Positions 16,632 through 27,410 are shown, numbered from the stretch's first letter. The stretch is DNA of 64,000 nt from Opitutales bacterium (GCA_015061945.1 SUVP01000008.1:55085-119084); one strand, 5' to 3'. The notes: generated from the sequence alone by a model not told the origin. Numbers and translations: made by a program.

Positions 16632-19600
16632 ATGGACGAAAACAATACAAACCAAGCCAGAGACGTTCTCGGATTTGAAAGCGATGCAGGATTTGATTCA
16701 GTATCAATAGGTCTTGCATCACCAGACACAATTCGTGCATGGTCAAAGGGCGAAGTTAAGAATCCAGAAACTATAAACTACCGCACATTCAAGCCCGAAC
16801 CGGGCGGTTTGTTCTGCCAAAGAATCTTCGGACCTGTTCGCGATTACGAATGTGCTTGCGGAAAGTACAAGAGAATTCGCTTTAAGGACCAAGTTTGCGA
16901 TCGTTGCGGAGTTGAAGTAACAACAAGCCGTGTACGTCGTGAAAGAATGGGCCATATTGAACTCGCAGTGCCAGTAGCACACATTTGGTTCTTAAAGAGT
17001 ATGCCAAGCCGTTTGAGCCTCATACTCGATATGACATCAAAGGCTCTCGAAAGCGTAATTTATTACGAACGCTACGTTGTCATTGATCCAGGTGATACAT
17101 CGCTGACATTTAAACAATTCCTCACAGAAGAAGAGTACCAATCGTTTGTCGATATGGACGACGGCAAGTTTGTTGCAAAGATGGGTGCAGAAGCTATCCG
17201 CGACCTCTTGCAAAAAATCGATTTGGAAAAGCTCGAATTAGAACTTGTCGAACAAATGCAATCGACACGTTCAAAGCAAATTAAGAAGAAGCTTTCAAAG
17301 AGATTGAAGTTGGTACAAGGTTTCATCCAAAGCAATTCAAAGCCAGAATGGATGATTCTCGAAGCGTTGCCAGTTATCCCACCGGACTTGCGTCCACTCG
17401 TTCCACTCGAAGGTGGCAGATTTGCAACAAGCGACCTTAACGATTTATATCGCCGTGTAATCAACCGCAACAATCGTTTGCGTAGCCTTATGCAAATGCG
17501 TACTCCAGACGTTATCATTCATAACGAAAAGAGAATGTTGCAAGAATCAATCGACGCATTGTTCGATAACGGCAGACATGGTCGCCCAGTAACAGGTGCA
17601 GGAAACCGTCCGCTCAAGAGTATTTCTGATATGCTCAAGGGTAAGCAAGGTAGATTCCGTCAAAACCTTTTGGGTAAACGTGTTGACTATTCAGGTCGTT
17701 CGGTTATTGTTATCGGACCAGACCTCAAGCTCAATCAATGCGGTTTGCCAAAGAAAATGGCACTCACACTTTTTGAACCATTTATTATTCGTCGCTTGAA
17801 GGAACTCGGTTTTGTCCACACAGTTCGCAGTGCTCGCAAGATGATTGAAAAGAAGTCTCCAGAAGTTTGGGATATTTTGGAAGAAGTAACGGAAGGTCAC
17901 CCAGTGATGCTCAACCGTGCTCCAACTTTGCACAGACTTTCGATTCAAGCATTTGAACCAGTTTTGATTGAAGGCGATGCTATCCGTTTGCACCCACTCG
18001 TTTGTGCAGCGTATAATGCTGACTTCGACGGTGACCAAATGGCAGTTCACGTTCCACTTTCACTCGAAGCAGTATTGGAAGCAAAACTTTTGATGCTTGC
18101 AAGCAATAACATCTTCTCTCCATCATCTGGTAAGCCGATTTTGACACCTTCGCAAGACATCGTATTGGGCGTATACTATCTCACATACGAACCAAGCTTG
18201 AAGAAGGAAAAGGGCGAAAGAGTACCACTTTTGGGCTCACTTCGTGAAGTAGAAGGTGCTCACGCAGAAGGTATGCTCCACTGGCACGACTGGATTGATT
18301 ATGTCAACCCAGACTACGGTAAGGACACAATCTATGGTGATAAGAATAAGAAGATTATTCGCACAACACCAGGACGTGTTATCTTCAATACAATTTGGCC
18401 AGAAGAAATGGGCTTTGTAAACTTTGGCGTAGCTAAAGGTAAACTCGGCGATCTCATTTTGAGTACATTTAAGATTCTCGGACGTGAAAATAGTGCGCCG
18501 GTACTCGATAAGATGAAGAAGCTCGGTTTCCGTACAGCGACACTCGCAGGTATTTCAATCGGTATTGGCGACATGAACATCCCAGCCGAAAAGAAGACAA
18601 TCGTCGCCGACGCTCGTGCAAAGATTAAGGTAATTGAAAACGAATACCACAAGGGTACAATTACAAAGGGCGAACGTTCAAATAAGGTTATCGACGTATG
18701 GAACGTTGCAACAGACGAAATTGCGAAGAAAGCGTTTGAAAACCTCGCTCGTGTTCCAGAAAAGACATTTGGTCGCCAAAACATCAACCCTGTTTACATT
18801 TTGATGGATTCAGGTGCTCGTGGTAATAAGGCACAGGTACGTCAGCTTTGCGGTGCTCGTGGTCTTATGGCAAAGCCAAACGGCGAAATTATCGAACGTC
18901 CAATTCTTTCATCATTCCGTGAAGGTTTGAGTGTACACGAATACTTTATTTCAACACACGGTGCTCGTAAGGGTCTTGCTGACACAGCTCTTAAAACAGC
19001 TGACGCAGGTTATATGACAAGAAAGCTTTGCGACGTTGCAATGGACGTTATCATCACAGAAGAAGATGACGGCAACCGTGATGGCATTTGGAAGAGTGCA
19101 ATCTATGATGGTGACGATGAAATCGTTTCATTGTTCGACCGTATCGTAGGTCGTTGCTCATCTGACGACATTACAAACCCAACAAATCCATCAGAAGTAA
19201 TCGTAAAGAGTGGTGAACTTATTACAGAAGCGACAGCAAAACGCATCGGTGCAGTAGGTATCGAACGTGTAAAGATTATGAGTCCGCTCACACACCTCAA
19301 GCGAAACGCAATTCCAGCAAAGGCATATGGTATCGACCCATCGTCGCAAAAGTTGGTAGAACGTGGTACAGCAGTAGGTATTATTGCGGCACAATCAATC
19401 GGTGAACCTGGTACACAGCTTACAATGAGAACGTTCCACGTTGGTGGTGTTGCTCAAGCAGTTAAAGCTCCAGAACTTTCGGCTCACAACGATGGTACAA
19501 TCCGTTACGAAGACATCACATTTGTATCGCTTCCACAACTCGACGCAAACGGCAACGAAACTTCAATCAAGGTTGTTCTTAATAAGACAGCACATATGAA

Positions 19601-20819
19601 GATTGTCGGCGAAGAAGGCAATGTCTTGGAAGACTACACACTCGCAGCAGGTGCTCTTATCACAGCAGACGAAGGCGAAAAGGTTAAGAAGGGTACAATC
19701 CTTGCACGTTGGGACCCACACAATATCCCGATTTTAGCGAGCGAATCAGGTGTAGTACGCTTCAAGGATATGATTGATGGCGTAACATATCGTTCGGATA
19801 TTGACCCATCGACAGGTCGTGCAACAATCACAATTTCCGATCACAAAGAAGACTTGAACCCGACAATCGAAATCGTCGACAAGAAGACGAAGGAAGTAAA
19901 GGCGTTCCAAGTAATTCCAACAGGTGCTCAAGTAATCGTATCAGAAGGCGACGAAATTGCTCCAGGTATGATTATGGCAAAAACACCACGTTCAGCAGCA
20001 AAGACACAAGATATTACAGGTGGTCTTCCACGTGTTGCTGAATTGTTTGAAGCACGTCGTCCAAAGGATGCCGCAGAAATCGCACGTTCGGCAGGTGTAG
20101 TAAAGATTGGTGGAACACGCCGTAAGAAGACAATCTTGCGAATCGTTCCAAAGGGCTGGCAAGAAGGTGATGAAGGTGCAGTTGAAGAACACCTCATTCC
20201 AACAAGCAAGCGAATCATCGTACAACCTGATGACGAAGTTAAGAAGGGTCAGCCAATCACAGAAGGTGGCGTAGATCCGAGCGAAGTTCTCGATGTAATG
20301 GGGAAGCCAGATGTACAAGAGTACATTATCCGTGAAATTCAAAAGGTTTATCGTTCACAAGGTGTAACAATTAACGATAAGCACATCGAAGTTATTGCGT
20401 CGAGAATGCTCCGCAAGGTACGCATTACAGATCCAGGCGACACAGATTACTTCTGGGGTCAACAGGTCGACGGCTATGAATTTAACGAAACCAACAAGAT
20501 GATTGAAGACGCAGGTGGAAAACCAGCATCGGCAGATCCAGTCTTGCTTGGTATCACAAAAGCAAGCTTGGAAACAGAAAGTTTCATAAGTGCAGCATCG
20601 TTCCAAGAAACAACACGAGTTCTCACAGAAGCCGCAACACAAGGCAAACGCGACGATCTCTCAGGTTTCAAGGAAAACGTAATTATGGGTAATTTGATTC
20701 CAGCAGGTACAGGGCTTTCGACATATCGCAAGCTCAAGGTATCAGCCAAGGGCAAAACATCATCATTTGATGAAGTAGCCGTTGAAGAAGAATCAGAACC
20801 AATGGAAGCTGGCGAATAA
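16632..20819 (+). CDS. rpoC: DNA-directed RNA polymerase subunit beta', lacking the second zinc site
   Basis: Catalytic beta' subunit; 1395 residues. The first zinc finger is intact (CACG...CDRCG near residues 75-95) and the active-site Mg loop [12 protein letters not shown] is present. The second, normally universal zinc site is gone: the position of E. coli Cys814 is Asp (residue 813), and the C...C..C triad is His888, Pro895 and Ala898. Flanking sequence ([28 protein letters not shown]) aligns without gaps, so this is substitution and not deletion. It ends with an acidic tail and is followed by a terminator. Confidence 0.98.
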   Translation: MDENNTNQARDVLGFESDAGFDSVSIGLASPDTIRAWSKGEVKNPETINYRTFKPEPGGLFCQRIFGPVRDYECACGKYKRIRFKDQVCDRCGVEVTTSRVRRERMGHIELAVPVAHIWFLKSMPSRLSLILDMTSKALESVIYYERYVVIDPGDTSLTFKQFLTEEEYQSFVDMDDGKFVAKMGAEAIRDLLQKIDLEKLELELVEQMQSTRSKQIKKKLSKRLKLVQGFIQSNSKPEWMILEALPVIPPDLRPLVPLEGGRFATSDLNDLYRRVINRNNRLRSLMQMRTPDVIIHNEKRMLQESIDALFDNGRHGRPVTGAGNRPLKSISDMLKGKQGRFRQNLLGKRVDYSGRSVIVIGPDLKLNQCGLPKKMALTLFEPFIIRRLKELGFVHTVRSARKMIEKKSPEVWDILEEVTEGHPVMLNRAPTLHRLSIQAFEPVLIEGDAIRLHPLVCAAYNADFDGDQMAVHVPLSLEAVLEAKLLMLASNNIFSPSSGKPILTPSQDIVLGVYYLTYEPSLKKEKGERVPLLGSLREVEGAHAEGMLHWHDWIDYVNPDYGKDTIYGDKNKKIIRTTPGRVIFNTIWPEEMGFVNFGVAKGKLGDLILSTFKILGRENSAPVLDKMKKLGFRTATLAGISIGIGDMNIPAEKKTIVADARAKIKVIENEYHKGTITKGERSNKVIDVWNVATDEIAKKAFENLARVPEKTFGRQNINPVYILMDSGARGNKAQVRQLCGARGLMAKPNGEIIERPILSSFREGLSVHEYFISTHGARKGLADTALKTADAGYMTRKLCDVAMDVIITEEDDGNRDGIWKSAIYDGDDEIVSLFDRIVGRCSSDDITNPTNPSEVIVKSGELITEATAKRIGAVGIERVKIMSPLTHLKRNAIPAKAYGIDPSSQKLVERGTAVGIIAAQSIGEPGTQLTMRTFHVGGVAQAVKAPELSAHNDGTIRYEDITFVSLPQLDANGNETSIKVVLNKTAHMKIVGEEGNVLEDYTLAAGALITADEGEKVKKGTILARWDPHNIPILASESGVVRFKDMIDGVTYRSDIDPSTGRATITISDHKEDLNPTIEIVDKKTKEVKAFQVIPTGAQVIVSEGDEIAPGMIMAKTPRSAAKTQDITGGLPRVAELFEARRPKDAAEIARSAGVVKIGGTRRKKTILRIVPKGWQEGDEGAVEEHLIPTSKRIIVQPDDEVKKGQPITEGGVDPSEVLDVMGKPDVQEYIIREIQKVYRSQGVTINDKHIEVIASRMLRKVRITDPGDTDYFWGQQVDGYEFNETNKMIEDAGGKPASADPVLLGITKASLETESFISAASFQETTRVLTEAATQGKRDDLSGFKENVIMGNLIPAGTGLSTYRKLKVSAKGKTSSFDEVAVEEESEPMEAGE

Positions 20820-21135
20820 TATTAACCAGCGACCAACCACGGAGGTCGGTGAATAATATTAACCGACGTCCTTTTTAGGAATAATCCACAAACCGAACAG
20901 TATTATTAAGAGAAATCTCGAGTTTAAAATATAGATGAGAGAGTGAAGAAGAGATGATACAGAAGTGGGTTTTAATTCCAGAACAACACAATAGATTGCA
21001 AAGTGAGATGCCTATGGCGTTGTAAAGGGCATCGCACACATTGCATAAAAAAATAAAAAAATTAAATAAAAAACTTGCCAAAGAGAAAGTGATATATAGC
21101 TTACTTCATCTTTCTCTTTAATAAAAACACAAAAT
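20820..21135 (+). other. 316-base gene-free region between rpoC and rpsL
   Basis: It holds the rpoC terminator, then an imperfect long hairpin at 20997-21045: GTGAGATGCC pairs with GGCATCGCAC with one mismatch, flanked by TGCAA/TTGCA across a 1x3 internal loop. A TTGCCA at about 21073 with TATATAG shortly after may be part of the rpsL promoter. No coding sequence with a plausible start or composition is visible. Confidence 0.5.
20841..20876 (+). terminator. Rho-independent terminator after rpoC
   Basis: GGAGGTCGGT (20841-20850) pairs with ACCGACGTCC (20862-20871) with one mismatch, then five T residues. The loop region repeats the 14-mer GAATAATATTAACC, which also spans the rpoC stop codon (20814-20827 and 20851-20864), as if the gene end was locally duplicated. 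Confidence 0.75.
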
Positions 21136-21519
21136 ATGCCTACAATTAATCAATTAGTTCGCAAGCCGAGAAACCTCGTCAAAGCAAAGACGAAGGCACC
21201 GGCACTCAAGTCGAATCCGTTTCGCCGTGGCGTATGCGTACAAGTAATGACTCGTACGCCTAAGAAGCCAAACTCGGCTATTCGTAAAGTTGCGAAAGTT
21301 CGTCTCACATCTGGGTACGAAGTTATCGCTTATATCCCTGACGAAGGTCACTCTTTGCAGGAACACAGCGTAGTATTGGTACGCGGTGGTCGTGTAAAGG
21401 ACTTGCCTGGTGTACGTTATCACATTGTTCGTGGTACGCTTGACTGCATGGGCGTTGAAAAGCGTCGTCGTAGTCGTTCTAAGTACGGTGTAAAGCGTCC
21501 GAAGGAAAAGAAGGCTTAA
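21136..21519 (+). CDS. rpsL: 30S ribosomal protein S12
   Basis: Decoding-centre protein; 127 residues. The streptomycin-determining lysines are wild type in TPKKPNSA (about residue 43) and [11 protein letters not shown] (about residue 88). The aspartate normally beta-methylthiolated (the D of [11 protein letters not shown]) is present. First gene of the str unit rpsL-rpsG-fusA-rpsJ. Confidence 0.98.
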   Translation: MPTINQLVRKPRNLVKAKTKAPALKSNPFRRGVCVQVMTRTPKKPNSAIRKVAKVRLTSGYEVIAYIPDEGHSLQEHSVVLVRGGRVKDLPGVRYHIVRGTLDCMGVEKRRRSRSKYGVKRPKEKKA

Positions 21520-21545
21520 TCAAATAATTTAGAAAAGGCACAAAT

Positions 21546-22019
21546 ATGTCACGTAGACACAGAGCTGTAAAAAGAGAACGCATTCCGGATTCACGCTACA
21601 AGAGCACACTTGTTAGCCACCTCATCAATATGGTGATGCAAGACGGTAAGAAGACAGTAGCTGAAAAAATCGTATATGGAGCGATTGAAAAGGTCAGCGA
21701 AAAGCTTGAAAAGGGTAATCCAATCGAATTGCTCAATGGTGCACTCGAAAACGTACGCCCAAAGCTTGAAGTAAAGAGCCGTCGCGTAGGTGGAGCAACA
21801 TATCAAGTTCCAGTAGAAGTATCATTTGAACGTCAACAGACACTCGCATTCCGTTGGCTCATTGAAGCAGCGGGCAATCGCAAGGGTCTCCCAATGGCAG
21901 ACGCACTTGCTGCAGAACTCATCGACGCATACAACGGTACAGGTACAGTTGTAAAGAAGCGTGAAGACGTTCATAAGATGGCACAATCGAACAGAGCGTT
22001 TGCACACCTCCGTTGGTGA
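21546..22019 (+). CDS. rpsG: 30S ribosomal protein S7
   Basis: Primary 16S rRNA 3'-domain binder and assembly starter; 157 residues. Typical blocks include PDSRYKSTLVSHLINMVM, VGGATYQVPVEV and REDVHKMAQSNRAFAHLRW at the C-terminus. It lies 26 bases after rpsL and 29 before fusA. S7 is the usual str-operon repressor, but no S7-like site was identified. Confidence 0.98.
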   Translation: MSRRHRAVKRERIPDSRYKSTLVSHLINMVMQDGKKTVAEKIVYGAIEKVSEKLEKGNPIELLNGALENVRPKLEVKSRRVGGATYQVPVEVSFERQQTLAFRWLIEAAGNRKGLPMADALAAELIDAYNGTGTVVKKREDVHKMAQSNRAFAHLRW

Positions 22020-22048
22020 TATCATAATAATTAGAAAGTTTACTTAAA

Positions 22049-24205
22049 ATGGCAAACTTATCAGAAAAAAATTCACCAAACAGACCGAGACCGTTGGAAT
22101 ACACAAGAAACATCGGTATTTCGGCACACATCGACGCAGGTAAAACAACATGTTCAGAACGTATTTTGTTCTACACAGGTGTAGTACACAAGCTCGGTGA
22201 AGTTCACGAAGGTACAGCAGTAACAGACTGGATGGAACAAGAACGTGAACGTGGTATCACAATTACATCGTCAGCTATTTCATGTAACTGGAAAACAAAA
22301 GAAGGTCCATTTGCTGGAATCGACCACCAAATCAACCTTATCGACACTCCAGGACACGTTGACTTTACAGCAGAAGTAGAACGTTCACTCCGTGTTCTCG
22401 ACGGTGCAATCGCAGTATTCTGTGCGGTTGCAGGTGTACAACCACAGTCGGAAACAGTATGGCGTCAGATGAATAAGTATAGCGTACCACGCATTGCATT
22501 CATCAACAAGATGGACAGAACTGGTGCAGACTTCTACGGAGCAGTTGAAGACATCAAGACAAAGCTCAATGGAAATCCACATCCATTGTTCTTGCCAATC
22601 GGTGCAGAAGATCAGCTCAAGGGTCTTATCGACCTCGTAGCAATGAAAGCATACGTTTACGATGAAGCAGACCCACAAGGTATGAAGTACGACACAGTCG
22701 AAATCCCAGCAGAATACAAGGATAAGGCTGAACAGTACAGAGCAGAACTCATCGAAGCAGTAGCAGATTTTGATGATAACATCATGGAACGTTTCCTTGA
22801 AGGTGAAACAAACTTCACAGAAGACGAACTTCGCCTTGGTATCCGTAAGGCTACAATGACACGCGAATTCGTTGGTGTAGTTCCAGGATCAGCATTTAAG
22901 AATAAGGGTGTACAAATGCTTCTCGACGCAGTTGTTCACTATCTCCCAAGCCCACTCGACGTTCCACCGATTAAGGCTTACTCAGAAGACGATGAAGAAA
23001 CTCCATCATTGGAAATTGTTCCAGACGACTTTGCTGCACCAACAGCATTGGCATTCAAATTGTGGAGTGACCCATTTGTTGGAAAGTTGGTATTTATCCG
23101 TGTATATAGTGGTTGCGTAAAGAAGGGTATGTCGATTTACAATCCACGCACACGCAAGTCGGAACGTATTTCTCGTTTGCTCATTATTAAGGCAGACAAG
23201 CGTGATGATATCGAAGAAGCATATTCAGGTGCTATCTGTGCAATCATCGGTGCGAAGGATATCGTAACAGGTGATACATTGTGTGACCGTGATCACGAAG
23301 TTCGCCTCGAACCACCTACATTCCCAGAACCAGTTATCGCAATGAGTATTGAGCCTAACAGTAAGGCAGACCAAGAAAAGTTGTCGATAGCATTGCAACG
23401 TTTGGCAGAAGAAGACCCAACATTTGTTGTAACAACAGACCAAGAAACAGGTCAGACACTCATCGCTGGTATGGGCGAATTGCACCTCGATATTATTAGA
23501 GACCGTCTCTTCAGAGAGTTCAAGGTTGAAGCAGCATCGGGTAAGCCACAGATTGCATATCGTGAAACAATCACAAAGAATGCACATGGTGTAGGTAAAT
23601 TCGTACGTCAGTCAGGTGGTCGTGGTCAATATGGTCACGCAGAAATCGACATTGAGCCACTCGAAAAGGGCAAGCACTACGAATTCGTCAACGAAATTGT
23701 TGGTGGTGTAATTCCAAAGGAATACATCAAGCCAACAGAAGAAGGTATCAAGGAAGCAATGATAAATGGTGTTGTTGCTGGCTACCCAGTAGTTGATGTA
23801 AAGGTACGCTTGGTATTTGGTTCATATCACGAAGTTGACTCTTCAGAAATGGCATTTAAGATGGCTGGTATTTTTGCATTCAAGGATGCGATGAAAAATG
23901 CTAACCCAATCTTGCTTGAACCAATTATGAAGGTTGAAGTAACAACACCAAATGAATATCAAGGTGATGTTATGGGCGATATCAATCGTCGTCGTGGTCA
24001 AGTTCAAGGTATGGAAACAAAGGGTAACGACACAGTTATCTCGGCATACGTTCCACTTGAAACAATGTTTGGTTATGCGACAGACGTTCGTTCGCTTTCG
24101 AGCGGTCGTGCATCGTATTCAATGACACCAGACCACTTTGAACAAGTACCTGCAGCCGTATTGAAACAAGTTCAAGAAGGTGCTGCAAAGAAACCTCAGA
24201 GATAA
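22049..24205 (+). CDS. fusA: Elongation factor G
   Basis: Translocase GTPase; 718 residues. G1 [19 protein letters not shown] near residue 26, switch [13 protein letters not shown] (the RGITI motif is normal here, unlike in EF-Tu of this genome), G3 DTPGHVDFT and G4 [10 protein letters not shown]. Domains II-V are present, ending [12 protein letters not shown]. It is in the canonical str-operon place. tuf does not follow it. Confidence 0.98.
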   Translation: MANLSEKNSPNRPRPLEYTRNIGISAHIDAGKTTCSERILFYTGVVHKLGEVHEGTAVTDWMEQERERGITITSSAISCNWKTKEGPFAGIDHQINLIDTPGHVDFTAEVERSLRVLDGAIAVFCAVAGVQPQSETVWRQMNKYSVPRIAFINKMDRTGADFYGAVEDIKTKLNGNPHPLFLPIGAEDQLKGLIDLVAMKAYVYDEADPQGMKYDTVEIPAEYKDKAEQYRAELIEAVADFDDNIMERFLEGETNFTEDELRLGIRKATMTREFVGVVPGSAFKNKGVQMLLDAVVHYLPSPLDVPPIKAYSEDDEETPSLEIVPDDFAAPTALAFKLWSDPFVGKLVFIRVYSGCVKKGMSIYNPRTRKSERISRLLIIKADKRDDIEEAYSGAICAIIGAKDIVTGDTLCDRDHEVRLEPPTFPEPVIAMSIEPNSKADQEKLSIALQRLAEEDPTFVVTTDQETGQTLIAGMGELHLDIIRDRLFREFKVEAASGKPQIAYRETITKNAHGVGKFVRQSGGRGQYGHAEIDIEPLEKGKHYEFVNEIVGGVIPKEYIKPTEEGIKEAMINGVVAGYPVVDVKVRLVFGSYHEVDSSEMAFKMAGIFAFKDAMKNANPILLEPIMKVEVTTPNEYQGDVMGDINRRRGQVQGMETKGNDTVISAYVPLETMFGYATDVRSLSSGRASYSMTPDHFEQVPAAVLKQVQEGAAKKPQR

Positions 24206-24226
24206 TTTATAAAAAGGAAAAGCATT

Positions 24227-24535
24227 ATGGCTACTCAGAGAATCAGAATTAAACTCAAGGGCTACGATTTTCGCACGATAGATCAAAGCGCAAGCGACAT
24301 CGTTGAAACAGCGAAGCGTACAGGTGCGACAGTCTCGGGACCAGTTCCGTTGCCAACAAAAATCGAGAAGTACTCGGTAAACCGTTCGGTACACGTTGAC
24401 AAGAAGAGTATGGAGCAATTTGAGCTCCGCACTCACAAGCGTCTCATCGACATCGTAAATCCAACAGCCAACACGGTTGACGAGCTCAAGAAGCTCAATC
24501 TTCCATCAGGCGTAGATATTACAATTAACGTCTAA
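24227..24535 (+). CDS. rpsJ: 30S ribosomal protein S10 (NusE)
   Basis: 102 residues with the [14 protein letters not shown] start and the [10 protein letters not shown] loop. It is both a ribosomal protein and an antitermination/NusG-coupling factor. It is attached to the str genes (21 bases after fusA) and cut off from rplC by a 410-base gap with a strong terminator, so S10 is not the first gene of the S10-type operon here. Confidence 0.98.
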   Translation: MATQRIRIKLKGYDFRTIDQSASDIVETAKRTGATVSGPVPLPTKIEKYSVNRSVHVDKKSMEQFELRTHKRLIDIVNPTANTVDELKKLNLPSGVDITINV

Positions 24536-24545
24536 TTTGAGAGAA

Positions 24546-24608
24546 AGCGTCGTCGTTGAGAAAGACGGCGACGCTATTATACAGATGTCAAAAATTGACA
24601 TCTTTTTT
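24546..24608 (+). terminator. Two hairpins ending the str unit, the second a strong terminator
   Basis: The first hairpin pairs AGCGTCGTC (24546-24554) with GGCGACGCT (24567-24575). The second pairs GATGTCAA with TTGACATC around a 3-base loop (24584-24602), followed by six T residues. Together they should separate rpsJ from rplC. Confidence 0.85.
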
Positions 24609-24767
24609 GACAGTTTATCAGATTATTGCGCAAATTTTTTGAAGCATCTTTGTCGATTTTCCATTGTGAGCATAGTAAAATATGTTGAAAAATGGGGGTT
24701 GGGGCAAGGAGAACCGAAAAGTTTGCGCGAAATTTGTTAAAAAAATAAAATAATTAAAAAAATTTTA

Positions 24768-24796
24768 TTGACACAAGAGTGAAGATTGGCACTATG
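24768..24796 (+). promoter_or_regulatory. Promoter of the rplC-rplQ ribosomal protein unit
   Basis: TTGACA (24768-24773), a 17-base spacer, ACTATG (24791-24796). It shares the 10-mer TTGGCACTAT (24786-24795) with the tRNA-Trp/secE upstream region. The predicted start is about 45 bases before the folded leader. Confidence 0.7.
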
Positions 24797-24840
24797 TGAC
24801 GTCTTTACAAATTTTCTAATCAAAAAAAATAACAACTAAA

Positions 24841-24936
24841 GCAGGTCTATTAAAAGGGGTTGCATTGATGATTTGGGCGAAAAAGTCCGCAATGGTGCGG
24901 GTTTATTGAGCTGAATTTGAGATAGATTCCGCCTGC
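24841..24936 (+). promoter_or_regulatory. Folded leader RNA before rplC, candidate S10-type autoregulatory leader
   Basis: The outer helix is formed by GCAGG (24841-24845) with CCTGC (24932-24936) and TCTAT (24846-24850) with ATAGA (24922-24926), leaving a 5-base bulge TTCCG. Inside is at least one hairpin, CCGC-AATGGT-GCGG (24887-24900). The helix ends 9 bases before the rplC ATG, where no Shine-Dalgarno is visible. In E. coli an L4-binding leader sits before rpsJ; here the equivalent position is before rplC. The rest of the 410-base gap (24609-24767) shows no gene. Confidence 0.55.
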
Positions 24937-24945
24937 CTCTTAGCT

Positions 24946-25584
24946 ATGAGCCAAATACTAATCGGAAAGAAACTGGGCATGACCCAGATATTCGACGAGG
25001 ACAACAGCCTTGTTGCTGTAACAGTCGTTGAGGCTGGTCCATGTCCTGTCACTCAGGTAAAAACAGCTCAGAGCGATGGTTATAATGCCGTACAAATCGG
25101 CTTTGGTACGCAAAAAGAACAGCGTATGACAAAACCAGAACTCGGGCACTTAAAAAAATCGGGTGTAGCTCCATTGTCGGAACTCCTCGAATTCCGCGTA
25201 GAAAATCCAGCTGACTACAAAGAAGGCGACGTACTCACAGTATCGAAGTTCGCACAAGGTCAGATGGTAGATATCATCGGTACAACAAAGGGTCGCGGTT
25301 TTCAAGGTGTAATGAAGCGTTTCCACTTTGATGGACAACCACAGACACACGGTCACATGATGCACCGTCGTCCAGGTTCAGTAGGTTGCCGTCAAACACC
25401 AGGACACGTTTACAAGGGCAGAAAGATGCCTGGCCACATGGGTCAAGTACGTTGCACAACGCAAAATCACCCAATCGTAAAAATACTGGAAGATAAAAAT
25501 ATCCTTTTGATTAAGGGAAGTCTCCCAGGCGCGAAGGGCGACCTTTTGGTTGTTCGTCCCGCTAAAAAAGCAAAGAAAGCATAA
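24946..25584 (+). CDS. rplC: 50S ribosomal protein L3
   Basis: Early assembly protein next to the peptidyl-transferase centre; 212 residues. IGKKLGMTQIF start and the loop RPGSVGCRQTPGHVYKGRKMPGHMG near residue 145 are typical. First gene of the long unit that runs to rplQ. The ATG follows a folded leader directly, with no clear ribosome-binding site, suggesting structure-controlled initiation. Confidence 0.98.
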   Translation: MSQILIGKKLGMTQIFDEDNSLVAVTVVEAGPCPVTQVKTAQSDGYNAVQIGFGTQKEQRMTKPELGHLKKSGVAPLSELLEFRVENPADYKEGDVLTVSKFAQGQMVDIIGTTKGRGFQGVMKRFHFDGQPQTHGHMMHRRPGSVGCRQTPGHVYKGRKMPGHMGQVRCTTQNHPIVKILEDKNILLIKGSLPGAKGDLLVVRPAKKAKKA

Positions 25585-25596
25585 GGAGCCGCACAG

Positions 25597-26232
25597 ATGA
25601 AACTTAAAGTTTATACAAAAGACGGTTCGAGCTTCACAGAACAAGATTTCGCAAATATCCCAGAATTTGAAGGCGATAAGGGCTTGTTCGCGCTCAAGGA
25701 AACAATTGTAGCTTACAGAGCAAATGCTCGCCAAGGTAATGCTTCGACACTCGACTATGGCCACGTTAGTGGAACATGCCGTAAGCCTTTCAAGCAAAAG
25801 GGAGGCGGTCGTTCACGTCATGGTACATTTAAGAGCGTAATTCACCGCGGTGGTGCAGTCGTATTTGGACCACAACCACGCGACTGGTCGAAGAAAATCA
25901 ACCGCAAGGCGAAGGCACTCGCACTTAGCCGTGCAATTTTTGACAAATGTTCAGAAGACGGACTCTGCGTAATCGAAGAATTCGCAACATCGGAAAAGAA
26001 GACAAAAGAAGTTGCAAAGATTCTCTCGAACATCAAGCCAACAGGCAAAGTATTGCTCGTTGACGATACATTCGCAGACGATTTCGCAATCGCAAGCCGT
26101 AATATTGCTCGTGCATACTTCTGCGAAAGTGCAACACTTAATGCACTCAACGTAGTAGAGTTCGACAATATCATCGTATCACGCAAGGGTCTTGACACGG
26201 TTCTCGCCCGTCTCAACAAGGATGAAAGGTAA
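25597..26232 (+). CDS. rplD: 50S ribosomal protein L4
   Basis: 211 residues with the extended exit-tunnel loop (QKGGGRSRHGTFKSVIHRGGAVVFGP near residues 66-92). L4 is the classical autogenous repressor of S10 operons, so it is the natural candidate to bind the leader at 24841-24936. It has a ribosome-binding site AAGGAG and lies 12 bases after rplC. Confidence 0.97.
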   Translation: MKLKVYTKDGSSFTEQDFANIPEFEGDKGLFALKETIVAYRANARQGNASTLDYGHVSGTCRKPFKQKGGGRSRHGTFKSVIHRGGAVVFGPQPRDWSKKINRKAKALALSRAIFDKCSEDGLCVIEEFATSEKKTKEVAKILSNIKPTGKVLLVDDTFADDFAIASRNIARAYFCESATLNALNVVEFDNIIVSRKGLDTVLARLNKDER

Positions 26233-26237
26233 TCCAC

Positions 26238-26525
26238 ATGGTACAGGCAGAAAAAATTCTTAAAGGTATCCGCGTTACAGAAAAGGCAGCAAACCTCCAA
26301 GTATCGAACAAGTACACATTCGAAGTAGCTGAAGACGCAAGTGCAATTGCTATCGGCAAAGCAGTCGAAAAGTTGTTCAAGGTAAAAGTTGTCCAAGTAA
26401 ATGTAATGAACGTCAAGGGCAAGGTAAAGGTATCACGCATGAACCGTGCACACCCAGGCGTTAAGGGCAAAATGAAAAAAGCAATCGTTACTCTCAAGCA
26501 GGGCGATGCAATCCAAATTGCGTAA
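26238..26525 (+). CDS. rplW: 50S ribosomal protein L23
   Basis: 95-residue tunnel-exit protein and docking site for trigger factor and SRP. The start region has ILKGIRVTEKAA, and the internal part has VNVMNVKGKVKVSR. It is 5 bases after rplD, consistent with coupled translation. Confidence 0.96.
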   Translation: MVQAEKILKGIRVTEKAANLQVSNKYTFEVAEDASAIAIGKAVEKLFKVKVVQVNVMNVKGKVKVSRMNRAHPGVKGKMKKAIVTLKQGDAIQIA

Positions 26526-26542
26526 GATAGGAGAATCATAAA

Positions 26543-27394
26543 ATGGCTATTATAAAAAGAAGACCTTTGACTCCTGCACAGCGATATACAGAGCTCTCTC
26601 GCAATGAAGTCGACAACAAGCGTCCAGAACGTTCGTTGACAGAAAGCAAGCATCGCTCGAAGGGTCGCAACTGCTATGGACGTATAACATCACGTCGTCG
26701 TGGTGGTGGTCACAAGAAATTGTATCGTATTGTTGACTTCAAGCGCGATATCGTAGATATTCCAGCAACAGTAATGGCAATCGAGTACGACCCATATCGC
26801 ACAGCATATATCGCACTCGTACAATACCAAGACGCAGAAAACACAAAGCGTTATATCATTGCACCAGACGGTTTGAAGAAAGGTGATACAGTAATCACAT
26901 TGACAAAGCGTCCAAGCGAATTCCCAGTTGGTACATGTTTGCCATTGAAATTTATCCCACCAGCACAAAAAATCTTCTGTTTGGAAATGCAACCAGGCAA
27001 GGGTGCACAAATAGCAAGAGGTGCAGGTGCAGGCGCACAGCTCGTAGGCGTTGATGGTGAAATGGCAACAGTAAAGATGCCAAGTGGCGAAATCCGCATG
27101 ATCAATGCAGAATGCAGAGCAGTAATCGGCGTAGTAGGAAATCTTGAGCACCAGAACCAAAGCCTTGGAAAAGCAGGTCGCGTTCGTTGGATGGGCAAGC
27201 GTCCAAGAGTTCGTGGTGTAGTAATGAACCCAGTTGATCACCCAATGGGCGGTGGTGAAGGTCGCACAAGTGGTGGCGGTCATCCAGTATCACCATGGGG
27301 TCAGCTCGCAAAGGGTTATCCGACACGTATAAAGAGCAAGCCGTCGAACTCGATGATATTGATTCGTCGCAACGGCAAGAAACTCAAGAAATAA
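26543..27394 (+). CDS. rplB: 50S ribosomal protein L2
   Basis: 283 residues, needed for subunit association and peptidyl transfer. Contains GRNCYGRITSRRRGGGHKKLYR (as two adjoining blocks near residues 42-63) and the C-terminal MNPVDHPMGGGEGRTSGG segment with the conserved histidine. Length and order are standard. Confidence 0.98.
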   Translation: MAIIKRRPLTPAQRYTELSRNEVDNKRPERSLTESKHRSKGRNCYGRITSRRRGGGHKKLYRIVDFKRDIVDIPATVMAIEYDPYRTAYIALVQYQDAENTKRYIIAPDGLKKGDTVITLTKRPSEFPVGTCLPLKFIPPAQKIFCLEMQPGKGAQIARGAGAGAQLVGVDGEMATVKMPSGEIRMINAECRAVIGVVGNLEHQNQSLGKAGRVRWMGKRPRVRGVVMNPVDHPMGGGEGRTSGGGHPVSPWGQLAKGYPTRIKSKPSNSMILIRRNGKKLKK

Positions 27395-27410
27395 TTAGGA
27401 GAAATCAAAG

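Noticed and set aside
24537..24740. A 67-codon plus-strand frame right after rpsJ
   Set aside because: It runs through the two terminator hairpins, has no ribosome-binding site, and shows no protein-like pattern.
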